Part shown: in pieces, positions 1 through 10,271 of the stretch
Position numbering within the stretch: the stretch's first letter is position 1
Layout: the number at the start of each line of letters is the position of its first letter
Source: Leptobrachium leishanense
Lineage: Eukaryota > Chordata > Amphibia > Anura > Megophryidae
DNA length: 64,000 nucleotides
Reading direction: 5' to 3'
NCBI GenBank assembly: GCA_009667805.1
Contig: CM019069.1
Location: forward strand, 48,442,153 to 48,506,152
The notes under the pieces: model-generated
Databases searched by the model: none
Told to the model about the DNA's origin: nothing
What the model saw: only the letters and a program-made list of their open reading frames with translations
Translations under genes and position numbers: made by a program

Positions 1-939
1 TGATATCTTTCATTTTTTTTTTGTTCGTGAATTTCCCCAACACTTTAATGACATCTCTTCAGAATCGACCTTCAAACGGGTCTCTCTAATGTCTCCTTCT
101 TTTACGAAGCCGTATAAATATCAAGACCGCGAGGCTTCGTATATCCAAGGCAGATTTTCCTTTTCAATTCAATGAAGAGCCCAAAAGAAATGTATGAAGC
201 CCAAGTATGACCAAATGCCCCGAAAGGGAACTCTGCTTCAAAACGTTCACGAGTCGAAAACGCTAGACGTCGTTGATGGTGGATGGATAGTTCTTTATTC
301 TTTGCGTACGTTGAAAGAGGGCCAAGAGGGTGCCTTGGAATGATGTAGGAACACAAGAAGCGGCATTTTTGGATAATGGCTTTCATTTAAGGAACACATT
401 TATCTCTGTTCTTTTCTTGTTTCTCTTCCTTTTTGGAAAATTGTAAAAAAAATAAAAAAAAAATAATAGGGGCTCAAAATATTGTGTTGGATGGTGTTAC
501 AACATTAAAAGTTGACCAAGTCCATCTTAAAGAAAACCAATTTTATACTGATAATGATGTATTTTTTTCTTAACCCTTACCTTCATCCTGTAATGCATTG
601 AGTCTCTTATTTATTCTATTCCATTGCTGGTTTTATTGTATGTATTATACCACAATACACACACAGTTACAGCTTTATAGAGATAGTTGTATAGGTTTGT
701 AGAGTCGTACCTCGGGAAATGTTCACATACTTTCTTTTCTCTCCGATGTCCCTCAGGTTTTATTTTTTTATTAGAGTATGCACATACTGTACATAATATA
801 TTGTTATGTATGTTGTTAGACAATCCAGATGAATTTATCATTTATAAACGTATCAGAAAAACAAAAAATGCTTTTTCAAGGTAACTGGATTTTAAAGATT
901 TTTTTTAAATCCAAACAAATTTTGCAAATATTTATTGTC
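1..939. other. Unassigned AT-rich sequence
   Basis: I recognise nothing here. A reverse-strand open frame of 94 codons (102-386) has no motif I know, and short A and T runs follow. It is probably old, decayed intergenic sequence. Confidence 0.4.
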
Positions 940-942
940 ATA

Positions 943-1847
943 CAGGGTTATTCAAAGAGAATTGAAAAGCCACCGCACGTTCGGTGACTTTTCGTTCTCT
1001 TCAATTCGGTGCGATTTGGCGATCCCATTTCGGCGACCCTGCGGTGTATTCAGCAAGCACCACAGGGCCGTCGTAGTGCAGGGAAAAGTCGCCGCAAACC
1101 CGCCGTAAACTCACCGCAAAACCCGACGAACGCACACCGGAACCCACAAAAACATCTGGATTAAACCCGCCGAACACGCCGGAGAAACCCGAGCAGGAGC
1201 TGATCACAGCGCAGAGCAGCCGCCGGAAAAATCCGACACCGCAGACGAATGGAGTGAGAGAAAAAAAAAGTACGCTTGAATGTTTGAAAAGTGAAACGCT
1301 GTTTGTAAAGAAACTACAGAACAAAAATGTCTGAAATTCACATATGAGATCCAATGAATGATAATAAAAAGGGCTGTTACAGAGAAATGGGAAAACGATT
1401 TAAAAGAAAAAAAAACGGAAAAAAAATGTTTGCAAAAAAATCCCCAAAAATGCCTAAAATATCCTAAAAAAATCTAAGTATAAAGAGACTTTTTAATGCA
1501 GAATAAAATAATAAACGGTTTATTAGATATTGAATTAAAACGGAAATATTTTTAACATTGAAGCCTATGGGATTCGCCTGAATAAACCTGTTGAATGAAA
1601 CCACCGAATGGCAGGGCATTTCGGGAACTTTTCCCTGCTGTTTTCTGTTCTCTGAATAGACGAAGCATTGCTTTTTCATGGGGATTTCACTGCCCTCGAA
1701 CAGGCACCGAACAGGCACCGTATGTGCAGGCAATTCACCAACATTTGACGAACTGTCTGCTCTCTGAATAGCCGAATGGCCAGGAAAGGTGAATTTCAAC
1801 GTTCGGTTATCTTTCGCCAGCAATTCGGAGCTCTTTGAATAACCCTG
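943..1847. mobile_element. Family A MITE, copy 1
   Basis: The ends are inverted: CAGGGTTATTCAAAGAGA on the left and its complement TCTTTGAATAACCCTG on the right, flanked by ATA on both sides (3 bp). The interior is CpG-rich near both ends (the GTTCGGTGACTTTTCG type of motif) with an A/T-rich middle. The same sequence recurs at 15274, 34675 and 36357 and as a fragment ending near 14383. Copy 2 has an exact TAA duplication, which fits PIF/Harbinger-type insertion. No transposase is encoded, so it would need one supplied in trans. The open frame on the reverse strand (1001-1354) recurs in copy 2 only because the DNA is similar. Confidence 0.75.
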
Positions 1848-1904
1848 ATAGACTTTAACAAAGTTTTCCATGCATGTTCGATGAATCATAAATCAATTCA
1901 TGCG

Positions 1905-2310
1905 CATGCACCAGTGGAATGGTCATTAAGACACTAGCTGGTTGCAGAGGGCGGCAATTAAGGTCACAGTTAAAATAACATATGACACCAAAGAGGCATT
2001 TCTACTGACTGAGAAACACACCAAAATTAAGATGCCTAGGGTGCCTGCTCACCTGTGTGAACGTGCCCTAGCCATGCCATTAGGAGGCATAAGGCCAAAG
2101 GCAATAAAGTGTAATATTTGTAATGTGCGACTCCTAAGACAGCGCTACTGCGAGTCAGGAAGGACAACAGGTCATCTTCACAGTGGCGGACCAAGGGTAA
2201 CAACACCGACACTGGGTCAATACGTCAGGCTATGACACCTGCAGAATATACAGGATAGCAACAACATTTAAACTAAATTACACCAGGAGCGCGGCCTGAT
2301 TTAGGCGAGT
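1905..2310 (+). pseudogene. Tc1-like transposase, N-terminal fragment
   Basis: An open frame (1942-2235) holds a decayed DNA-binding half of a Tc1-like transposase. It has an ERAL stretch where the first helix-turn-helix would start and the GGPRVTTP segment that matches the GRPRVTT-type motif between the two DNA-binding subdomains. A stop follows the YVRL residues, and the next codons (HLQN...) still resemble the family. The catalytic DDE half is absent. The fragment stops about 20 bases before the hAT element at 2330. The assignment rests on the order of residues recalled for the family, not on an alignment. Confidence 0.65.
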
Positions 2311-2404
2311 ACTCCTCCTCAGGGGTCAAGTCCTGGGAAAAAAAGTGAGGGAACTCACCCACGAATTCCACAACCCCCATTACCTTAAGAAAATATATAT
2401 ATAT

Positions 2405-2545
2405 ATCACGAGTATAGCCAGACGAGCCGGTGATACCATTTTTATTGGGTTAACTTTACATTTAAAAGACAAACTTTCAAGAGTGTAAACTGGACACTAT
2501 ACTGATCAGTGAAAGGTATCACTACGTACAGGTATACTCGTGATT
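2405..2545. repeat. Small inverted-repeat element inside the hAT
   Basis: About 140 bases bounded by inverted ATCACGAGTATA motifs, with a second inverted pair (GGTGATACC / GGTATCAC) just inside. It looks like a small MITE or fold-back sequence. I could not define a target duplication because AT dinucleotide runs border it. Confidence 0.4.
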
Positions 2546-2585
2546 TTGGCAACTGGACTAACGCATTATATATATATATATCTCC

Positions 2586-3478
2586 AGGCACAGACCCCCA
2601 GAATAATATACACAGCACTGAGCCCCCAGAATAACATACACAGCACTGAGCCCCCAGAATAATATACACAGCGCTGAGCCCCCAGAATAATATACACAGC
2701 ACTGAGCCTCCAGAATAATATACACAGCGCTGAGCCCCCAGAATAATATACACAGCACTGAGCCCCCAGAATAATATACACAGCGCTGAGCCCCCAGAAT
2801 AATATACACAGCACTGAGCCCCCAGAATAACATACACAGCACTGAGCCCCCAGAATAATATACACAGCGCTGAGCCCCCAGAATAACATACACATCACTG
2901 AGCCCCCAGAATAATATACACAGTGCTGAACCCCCAGAATAATATACACAGCACTGAGCCTCCAGAATAATATACACAGCACTGAGCCTCCAGAATAATA
3001 TACACAGCACTGAGCCTCCAGTATAATATACACAGCACTGAGCCCCAACAATAACATAATAACATGCACAGCACAGAGCCCCCATAATAATATACACAGC
3101 GCTCAGCCCCCAGAATAATATACACAGCACTGAGCCCCCAGAATAACATACACAGCGCTGAGCCCCCAGAATAACATACACAGCGCTGAGCCCCCAGAAT
3201 AATATACACAGCACTGAGCCCCCAGAATAATATACACAGCACTGAGCCTCCAGAATAATATACACAGCACTGAGCCTCCAGAATAATATACACAGCACTG
3301 AGCCTCCAGTATAATATACACAGCACTGAGCCCCAACAATAACATAATAACATGCACAGCACAGAGCCCCCATAATAATATACACAGCACTGAGCCCCCA
3401 TAATAATATACACAGCACTGAACCCCAAGAATAATATGCACAGCACTGAACCCCAAGAATAATATGCACAGCACTGGT
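2586..3478. repeat. 28-bp minisatellite, about 32 units
   Basis: Tandem units of 28 bp with the core CAGCACTGAGCCCCCAGA followed by ATAATATACA. Units differ mainly by CAGCACT/CAGCGCT, ATAATATA/ATAACATA and CCCCCAG/CCTCCAG. A distinctive variant unit with CCCCAACAATAAC occurs near 3041 and again near 3329, so a block of roughly 288 bp has itself been duplicated. Because 28 is not a multiple of 3, the array stays open in all reverse frames with an 84-base (28-codon) period; that is not evidence of coding. Confidence 0.95.
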
Positions 3479-3479
3479 T

Positions 3480-5085
3480 ATATGGATATATTTTCCCCAG
3501 TTCACATGGATATAATTGCCCCCCAGCTCTCATGGATATAAATGCCCCAGGTCTCATGGATAATGCCCCCAACTCTCATGGATAATGCCCCCTGGTCTCA
3601 TGGATACTGCCCCCTGGTCTCATGGATATGCCCCTGGTCTCATGGATATGCCCCTGGTCTCATGGATACTGCCCCCTGGTCTCATGGATATGCCCCCTGG
3701 TCTCATGGATATGCCCCCTGGTCTCATGGATATGCCCCCCAGGTCTCATGGATATGCCCCTGGTCTCATGGATATGCCCCCTGGTCTCATGGATATGCCC
3801 CCTGGTCTCATGGATATGCCCCCAGGTCTCATGGATATGCCCCCTGGTCTCATGGATATGCCCCCTGGTCTCATGGATATGCCCCCTGGTCTCATGGATA
3901 TGCCCCCTGGTCTCATGGATATGCCCCCTGGTCTCATGGATATGCCCCCTGGTCTCATGGATATGCCCCTGGTCTCATGGATATGCCCCCTGGTCTCATG
4001 GATATGCCCCTGGTCTCATGGATATGCCCCTGGTCTCATGGATATTGCCCCTGGTCTCATGGATATGCCCCCTGGTCTCATGGATATGCCCCCCAGGTCT
4101 CATGGATATGCCCCTGGTCTCATGGATATGCCCCCAGGTCTCATGGATATGCCCCCAGGTCTCATGGATATGCCCCTGGTCTCATGGATATGCCCCTGGT
4201 CTCATGGATATTGCCCCTGGTCTCATGGATACTGCCCCCTGGTCTCATGGATATGCCCCCTGGTCTCATGGATATGCCCCCCAGGTCTCATGGATATGCC
4301 CCCTGGTCTCATGGATAGTGCCCCCTGGTCTCATGGATATGCCCCCTGGTCTCATGGATATGCCCCTGGTCTCATGGATATGCCCCCTGGTCTCATGGAT
4401 ATGCCCCTGGTCTCATGGATATGCCCCTGGTCTCATGGATACTGCCCCCTGGTCTCATGGATATGCCCCCTGGTCTCATGGATATGCCCCTGGTCTCATG
4501 GATATGCCCCTGGTCTCATGGATATGCCCCTGGTCTCATGGATATTGCCCCTGGTCTCATGGATACTGCCCCCTGGTCTCATGGATATGCCCCCAGGTCT
4601 CATGGATAGTGCCCCCTGGTCTCATGGATACTGCCCCCTGGTCTCATGGATATGCCCCCTGGTCTCATGGATATGCCCCCCAGGTCTCATGGATATGCCC
4701 CCTGGTCTCATGGATAGTGCCCCCTGGTCTCATGGATATGCCCCTGGTCTCATGGATATGCCCCCCAGGTCTCATGGATATGCCCCCTGGTCTCATGGAT
4801 ATGCCCCCTGGTCTCATGGATATGCCCCTGGTCTCATGGATATGCCCCTGGTCTCATGGATATGCCCCCTGGTCTCATGGATATGCCCCCAGGTCTCATG
4901 GATAATGCCCCTGGTCTCATGGATATTGCCCCTGGTCTCATGGATATGCCCCTGGTCTCATGGATATGCCCCCAGGTCTCATGGATATGCCCCCTGGTCT
5001 CATGGATATGCCCCCTGGTCTCATGGATATGCCCCCCAGGTCTCATGGATAGTGCCCCCTGGTCTCATGGATAATGCCCCCAACC
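3480..5085. repeat. 20/21-bp minisatellite, roughly 75 units
   Basis: Tandem units of CTCATGGATATGCCCCTGGT, 20 or 21 bp depending on a CCCC/CCCCC run, with variants ending in GATACTGCC, GATAATGCC and GATAGTGCC. The first few units (3480-3590) are more diverged and grade from the preceding 28-bp array, so the two arrays abut. The long forward open frames here result from unit periods that avoid stop codons. Related units on the opposite strand occur at 31889-32160. Confidence 0.95.
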
Positions 5086-5093
5086 CAACTTAC

Positions 5094-5125
5094 CGCTGCT
5101 GCTGCTGCTGCTGCTGCCGCCGCCG
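5094..5125. repeat. Trinucleotide run (CTG then CCG)
   Basis: About seven CTG units pass directly into CCG units at the right edge of the minisatellite. This is a small microsatellite of the kind that expands and contracts easily. Confidence 0.85.
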
Positions 5126-5130
5126 CACAC

Positions 5131-5268
5131 TGCCGGCGGCCACGTGTTTCCTGCTCAGCGGCCGCTGACAGGAAGTGCAGCCGCTCGCCTGGGATCTAGG
5201 AAACAGCCAGGCGAGCGGCTCCACTTCCGGTCACCGGCCGCTAGAATAGGAAGCACGCGGCCGCCGCC
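5131..5268. repeat. GC-rich palindrome with about 60-base arms
   Basis: The left arm (5131-5192) and right arm (5207-5268) are imperfect inverted copies around a 14-base centre. The innermost 14 bases, AGCCGCTCGCCTGG and its complement, pair perfectly, and GCGGCCG, TGAC and GGAAGTG segments pair further out with single mismatches. The sequence is CpG-rich. It occupies the same position relative to a minisatellite as the palindrome at 31723-31868. Confidence 0.8.
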
Positions 5269-5407
5269 AATGTGCGGCGGCCGCCTGTTAAGCGTTCGGG
5301 CTCGGGCCACAGCGGGAACGCTGCGTTCCCGCAGCGTTCCCGCTGTCGGAGAAGTGCGGGAACGCCGTTCCCGCGCGTTCCCGCTCGACTCGAGCCCTGC
5401 TCCTCCT

Positions 5408-5972
5408 GGCTAGTTAAGAAATGTCAACATGTTAAAAACATAAAAAAAGGAACACCAATTGGGATTTGATCACTGTCTGAAACCATGATTAGGTGCGGTG
5501 GTGTTGATGAGCAGATCATGTTATATTCAGTATGAAAGCACTGGTCTATTGATTTTGGCACAAATATGGTTATTCATTATATAGAAAAGACACTTTACAG
5601 TGAAGAAGGAGCGCTTAAGGGTTAAACAAAATCACACATATATTGAACAGAAAAAAGCTCTTTTTCTTTTTCTTTCTCTTTCAATATAGTCCTAGATCTG
5701 TTATGGACCGTCGATCTCTAAAAGGGATAAAGAGAAAATCTCATTGCGTAGTATTATATATACACACCAGAATGTATCAAGAAAATGAGATTTCCACTCA
5801 CAAACAAGGAGTCTGCAAGACTCCAAATGTGTGCCTTTAAGCCTCTTCTGAGGGGCTCCTTCCATCAACAGGAAAGAAACTTTCAATTCTTTTGCTTCCA
5901 AACTTGATAGTAGCTTTAGACCAAAGATGTATTATGATCTCGAGACAAAAACCAGATATAGCACAATTCTGT
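5408..5972. other. Dispersed repeat related to 31270-31560
   Basis: From about 5640 the sequence has a TTTTTC-rich stretch, then a CATTGCGTAGTAT motif, a CACTCACA motif, a GGAGTCT...AGACTC stretch and a GTGCCTTTAAG motif in the same order as at 31270-31560. The two are diverged copies of one repeat. The class is uncertain; the layout recalls terminal repeats of Penelope-like elements. Confidence 0.4.
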
Positions 5973-6516
5973 TGTAACGTTGAGCTTCCAGCCCTACCTG
6001 TGTGCTTGAGGGCAGCATATCTGATGCTGCTCGCTGACCAATGCCCAGTTTAAATGGAGACAGGCAGGGAGGTGGTTGCAAGAGGCGCGGCTTGAGTGGG
6101 GGGCGTGGCCTGGTGAAGGTCTTTAAAAACCCTCAGTGTATTCTCAGCAGTTGCCAGATCGTGGTTATCCATACCTGAGCTCCTTGTACCTGACTGCTAT
6201 ATTGAATTAACCCGTTATTGACCTCTGCTTGTTTCTGACTATTCTGCCTTCTGTTGCCCTAGACCATTTTCTTGTACTACGCCACTGCTCTGATATCGAC
6301 CCGGCTATTCCATTTGACCATTCTGAACTCTGTATTCCTGATTCTGGCTCGGCTGACTACTCCCTGTGTTGTTAACCCTTTCTGTCTAGCTAGTTTACCT
6401 GGCCAATTCTAAGGACCAGACAGTTAGATCTTTCACGGCTACTCTGTTGGTAGCTTCTGGGTTCTGTGGAGTGTGGGGCGTTAAGTACTGTGTGGTGGGA
6501 TCTGGGAACTGTGACA
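5973..6516 (+). repeat. Gypsy 5' LTR (probable)
   Basis: Begins TGTAAC and ends GTGACA, directly upstream of gag. It has the look of the solo gypsy-type LTR at 37706: a GC-rich first third with a GGGGGCGTGGCCTGG motif, a TTTAAAAACC stretch (about 6121) that may be the core promoter, then a pyrimidine-rich last half. The gag start codon lies 16 bases after the end. No 3' partner exists because the element is cut off in integrase, so the LTR limits rest on the TG/CA ends only. Confidence 0.55.
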
Positions 6517-6531
6517 TTACGATCTGGCACT

Positions 6532-7467
6532 ATGGATCCCACAGACTTAACACAGCACTTGGCTAACTTTGTATCCAGACAGGATGAGCAGGATCATAGG
6601 ATGGATCAGTTTGCTATTGCCTTACAAACTATCCTGACTCGTACGGCTCACCTGGAACCAGCTGGGGTTGCACCCCCGCTTGATATACCTGTTTCCCCTG
6701 TCGTTCAGACATCCCAGGTACACATGACTGCTCCTATGAGGTTTGACGGTACTCCCTCAGAGTGCCAGGGATTTTTGGTCCATGTGGATATTCATTTTAA
6801 ATTAAATCCACAGATGTTTTTCTCTGACATTGCCAAAGTGGGGTTCATTATTAATCATCTGTCTGGCAGAGCATTGACATGGGAGACTCCGTTATGGGAG
6901 GCAGAGAAGCCTATCATACGGGATTATAAAGAATTCATAGCCGAGTTACAACGTACATTTAATCCTACCAGAAAGGCCACGGTATCTGGCAAATCCTTGT
7001 TCCGCATACGTCAAGGGAACAGGACTGTTTCTGATTATGCCATAGAATTTAAAACCTTGATCTCTGATGTGAACTGGACAAATGAGACACTGGTTCTGGC
7101 TTTTATGGAGGGGTTATCAGAGTCATTGATGCATGAATTGGCTCCACGTAAACTACCTGAGGTATTGTGTGAACTCATTGTTTATTGTATAGATCTGGAT
7201 AATCAGATAAGGGACAGAAGGACTCCAAGAGAGAAGCCCAAGAGACCGTTACCTAGGTTGGCCCCTGTCTTTCAGGCACCACCAAGAGAGTTATCTCCTC
7301 CCTCTGAGCCTATGCAACTAGGCCGTACTAGGCTTACAGAGGAAGAAAGAACAAGGAGTTTTCGTGAGGGATTGTGCCTGTATTGTGGTTTGGGGGGGGT
7401 CATGTACGATTTCAATGTCCTACTCGTCCTAAGATGCATGATAAGCCAGAAAAACTACCGCACCTAA
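6532..7467 (+). pseudogene. gag: Gypsy gag, broken in the zinc knuckle
   Basis: Ty3/gypsy capsid-type Gag, which would package element RNA in cytoplasmic particles. I place the start at 6532 (MDPTDLTQHL), just after the LTR, not at the upstream in-frame ATG at 6466, which lies inside the LTR. About residues 60-210 form the capsid-like part, including an FNPTRKATVSGKSLFRIRQG segment. The zinc knuckle begins with CLYCG, but after it a run of eight G (about 7389-7397) shifts the frame and the remaining His and Cys of the knuckle continue in another frame (from 7374). The run suggests a simple homopolymer length change, although a slippery site cannot be excluded from sequence alone. Confidence 0.85.
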
Positions 7468-8006
7468 GGCAGCTGAGGAGACAGGCCTTGGGTGTGACGT
7501 GCATGTCTCCTGTCAAAGACACTAAACTTATGTTACCAGTATCCTTGGCTTGGGAGACCAAGACCACACATACTACTGCTTTTTTGGATTCTGGGGCTGC
7601 TGGCAACTTTATCGATGTTAACTATGCTTCTTCCATTTCTCTACCTCTGGTTGTAAGAGACACCCTTAGCCGTCGAAGCCATAGACGGCAGACCGTTATC
7701 CTGCCCTAGGATTACTCACAATACGGTTACAGTGGTTCTTACCACTGGTCTCTTGCATAAAGAAGAAATCATATTTCAAGTTATCCATTCACCTTCCAAT
7801 CCTGTTGTACTTGATTTCCCTTGGTTGGTGGAACATAATCCTGTTATTGATTGGGCTAAGGGAGAGATACTGTCTTGGAGTCCTGCTTGTTTTGGGACTT
7901 GTTTAATACCCATTCAGCATGTCGGTGCCCTGAACACACCCACAGCTCCTCCATTGTCTACAGAGGTTCCTGACCAATACGCCGACCTCAGGGCTGTATT
8001 TGATTA
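7398..8006 (+). pseudogene. pro: Gypsy protease region, frameshifted and ending at a stop
   Basis: The end of the zinc knuckle is followed by a linker and the aspartic protease, whose catalytic loop appears as FLDSGAAGNF near 7590. This retropepsin would cut the Gag-Pol polyprotein. A frameshift near 7665-7690 moves the reading to another frame, which continues through VLDFPWL to an in-frame TAA at 8004-8006, just before the reverse transcriptase. These breaks mean no functional Pol could be made from this copy. Confidence 0.8.
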
Positions 8007-9847
8007 AAGAGAGGCAGAGAAACTGCCTCCACATAGACCATATGATTGTGCCATTGATATTCATCCTGGTACCATGCCTCCTCGAAGGAAAAGTATATCC
8101 TCTTTCCATAAAGGAGAACCAAATTATGGAAGAGTACATAAAGGAGAATTTGGAGAGAGGTTTTATCCGACGTTCCTCTTCTCCAGCAGGGGCTGGGTTC
8201 TTTTTTGTGTCTAAAAAAGAGGGAGATTTACGCCCGTGTATCGATTATAGGGGGCTTAACAAGATCACCATTAAGAACGTGTACCCTATCCCTCTCATAT
8301 CAGAACTGTTCGACAGGTTAAGGGGGTCAGCAGTATACACAAAACTTGATTTAAGAGGAGCTTACAACCTGATACGTATAAAAGAGGGGCATGAGTGGAG
8401 AACAGCATTTAACACCAGGAGTGGGCATTATGAATACTTGGTCATGCCTTTCGGTCTTTGTAATGCTCCAGCGGTATTCCATGATTTTATTAATGATGTG
8501 CTCAGAGATTTCTTACAAACCTTTGTTATAGTATACCTAGACGATATATTGATTTACTCTCCCGATCTGAAAACCCACCATGCACATGTTAGACAGGTAT
8601 TAGCAAAATTACTGGACAATGGTCTTTATTGCAAACTAGAGAAGTGTTTATTCGACATTACTACTGTGAAATTCCTTGGGTATATTATCACTCCAAAAGG
8701 TTTTGAGATGGATCCTTCTAAACTCACGGCCATCTCAGAATGGCCTCTCCCTCAAGGTCTCAAGGCCATACAGAGGTTTCTGGGGTTTTCCAACTATTAT
8801 AGGAGATTTATCAAGAATTATTCCGCTGTAGCCTCCCCTATCATTAATATGACACGTAAAGGTCTGAAGAACCAGATCTGGTCTTCTCAATCCAAACAAG
8901 CATTCAAAGCCCTCAAACAAGCTTTCACTTCCGCTCCCGTGTTACGGCATCCTGATCCCAGGATTCCGTTTGTTCTTGAGGTTGATGCTTCCAAGATAGG
9001 CATTGGGGCTGTCCTGTCTCAAAGAGAGTCTCCAGGAAAACCTCTACATCCTTGTGGGTTCTTTTCAAGAAAATTATCACCAGCAGAACGCAATTACGAT
9101 ATTGGTAACAGAGAATTGCTTGCTATTGTGTCTGCCCTATCAGAGTGGAGACATTTGTTGGAAGGTACTCTTGATACTTTATTGATAATTACTGATCATA
9201 AGAACCTTACGTACATCGGGGATGCTAAACGTTTGAACGCGAGACAGGCCAGGTGGTCATTGCTACTGTCTCGGTTTAATTTTGTATTGACTTACAGACC
9301 AGGTGACCGCAATGTAAAGGCTGATGCCTTATCTCGTCAATATGACCCATATGAGTCTAATACACAAGACCACAATCCTATAGTTCCTCCTGAACGTATT
9401 GTGGCTTCCACAGTCTTGTCTGTCTCCTCGCCTTTCCTGGAACGCCTCCAGGCAGTTCAAGTAGGGGCTCCACCTGACAAGCCTCCAGATATGTTGTTTG
9501 TACCTGAAAAGGAAAGACAAGAATTACTCATAATGTTTCATGATTCTAAACCAGCAGGTCATCCTGGTATTACTAAGACTCTTACCAGTATCTCCAGACA
9601 GTTCTGGTGGCCCACCATGCGACAGGACGTACGTCTGTTTGTTTTGGCTTGTCAAGTCTGTGCCAGGAGCAAAACCAGTAAATCCTTGCCTGTCGGTCTA
9701 TTGCAGCCTTTACCCATGCCTAAGAGGCCTTGGTCTCATCTATCTATGGATTTTATTGTGGACTTGCCGAAGTCCAAGGGTCATACTGTGGTTCTGACAG
9801 TTGTAGACCGCTTCTCCAAAAATGGCTCATTTTGTCCCTCTACCTAA
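8000..9847 (+). pseudogene. pol: Gypsy reverse transcriptase, RNase H and integrase N-terminus
   Basis: A 615-codon open stretch holding most of Pol. Reverse transcriptase is seen as LRPCIDYRGLN, then LDLRGAYN, MPFGLCNAPAVF and the catalytic YLDD at about 8536. The RNase H follows, with VDASKIGIGAVLSQ, RNYDIGNRELLAI and ITDHKNLTY. The integrase zinc-binding domain (H...H...C..C, about 9540-9660) and the first catalytic Asp in SMDFIVDLP (about 9748) come next. The frame then shifts at a run of five A near 9820. The real coding connection begins upstream, but a stop at 8004 and a one-base shift near 8090 separate it from protease. The domain order PR-RT-RH-IN is that of Ty3/gypsy (Metaviridae), not of Copia. 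Confidence 0.9.
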
Positions 9848-10155
9848 GCTTCCTACAGCCAAAGAACTGGCGGTTGTATTTGCTAGAGAGATTGTACGAA
9901 TACATGGGGTTCCGTCTGAAATAGTCTCTGACAGAGGAGCCCAGTTCGTCTCTCGTTTCTGGAGGGTTTTCTGTGCAGAGATGGGGGTGCGATTGGCCTT
10001 CTCTTCAGCATATCATCCACAAACCAATGGGGCAGCAGAGAGGGCAAATCAGGGTCTCGAGCAGTACATACGTTGCTTTACCACACAACAACAAGACAAT
10101 TGGTCGGAGTTGTTGTCCTGGGCTGAGTATGCACGTAATAACGCCGTTAACGCGT
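9822..10155 (+). pseudogene. pol: Gypsy integrase core, truncated
   Basis: Continues the integrase catalytic core in a new frame. The second catalytic Asp is in VSDRGAQFVS and the Glu in TNGAAERANQ, so the DDE triad is complete. Recognisable similarity ends after EYARNNAVN at about 10150. The C-terminal domain, 3' untranslated region and 3' LTR are all missing, and unrelated sequence starts immediately. Confidence 0.85.
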
Positions 10156-10271
10156 TACTCAGCTCGATAGCTCCCACCGCCACAGGAACACAAGCGAGGC
10201 TTAATAGTGGATGGTAAAAAGTTTAATAAAAGGGTAACAGACAAGTACTCAACGCGTAACGCGTTTGTTAC
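10156..10271. other. Junction between gypsy and Penelope-like element
   Basis: About 115 bases that belong to neither recognisable coding region. The motif AACGCGTTAC near the left edge recurs in inverted form as GTAACGCGTT near the right edge (about 10255-10266). It is either the remains of a small element or the scar of the truncating insertion. Confidence 0.4.

Larger units (their letters stand above)
2330..5399. mobile_element. Non-autonomous hAT element carrying two minisatellites and a palindrome
   Basis: The left end is CAGGGGTCAAGTC and the right end, read on the other strand, is CAGGGCTCGAGTC. The 8 bases CTCCTCCT occur immediately outside both ends (2322-2329 and 5400-5407), the target-duplication length of hAT transposons. 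The interior holds a small inverted-repeat element (about 2405-2545), a 28-bp minisatellite, a 20/21-bp minisatellite, a CTG run, a palindrome of about 60-base arms, and further inverted GGGAACGC/GCGTTCCC motifs near the right end. No transposase frame is present. The long open frames that cross the arrays are by-products of the repeat periods. Confidence 0.8.

Noticed and set aside
1001..1354. Open frame on the reverse strand of family A copy 1, similar to 15333-15692 in copy 2
   Set aside because: The similarity follows from DNA similarity of the two MITE copies; the peptide has no known domain and copies 3 and 4 do not keep it.
2442..3572. Reverse-strand open frames of up to 315 codons in the 28-bp minisatellite
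   Set aside because: All three reverse frames are open and give the same 28-residue peptide, as a 28-bp period predicts.
2586..5085. Regular repeats that might suggest a CRISPR array
   Set aside because: The repeats are head-to-tail with no unique spacers, and the context is a vertebrate hAT element.
3585..5168. Long forward open frames (up to 527 codons) across the 20/21-bp minisatellite, with a GLMDMPP-type repeated peptide
   Set aside because: The repeat unit simply contains no stop in several frames; three overlapping frames and the reverse strand are all open. No start context, splice or codon-use signal supports coding.
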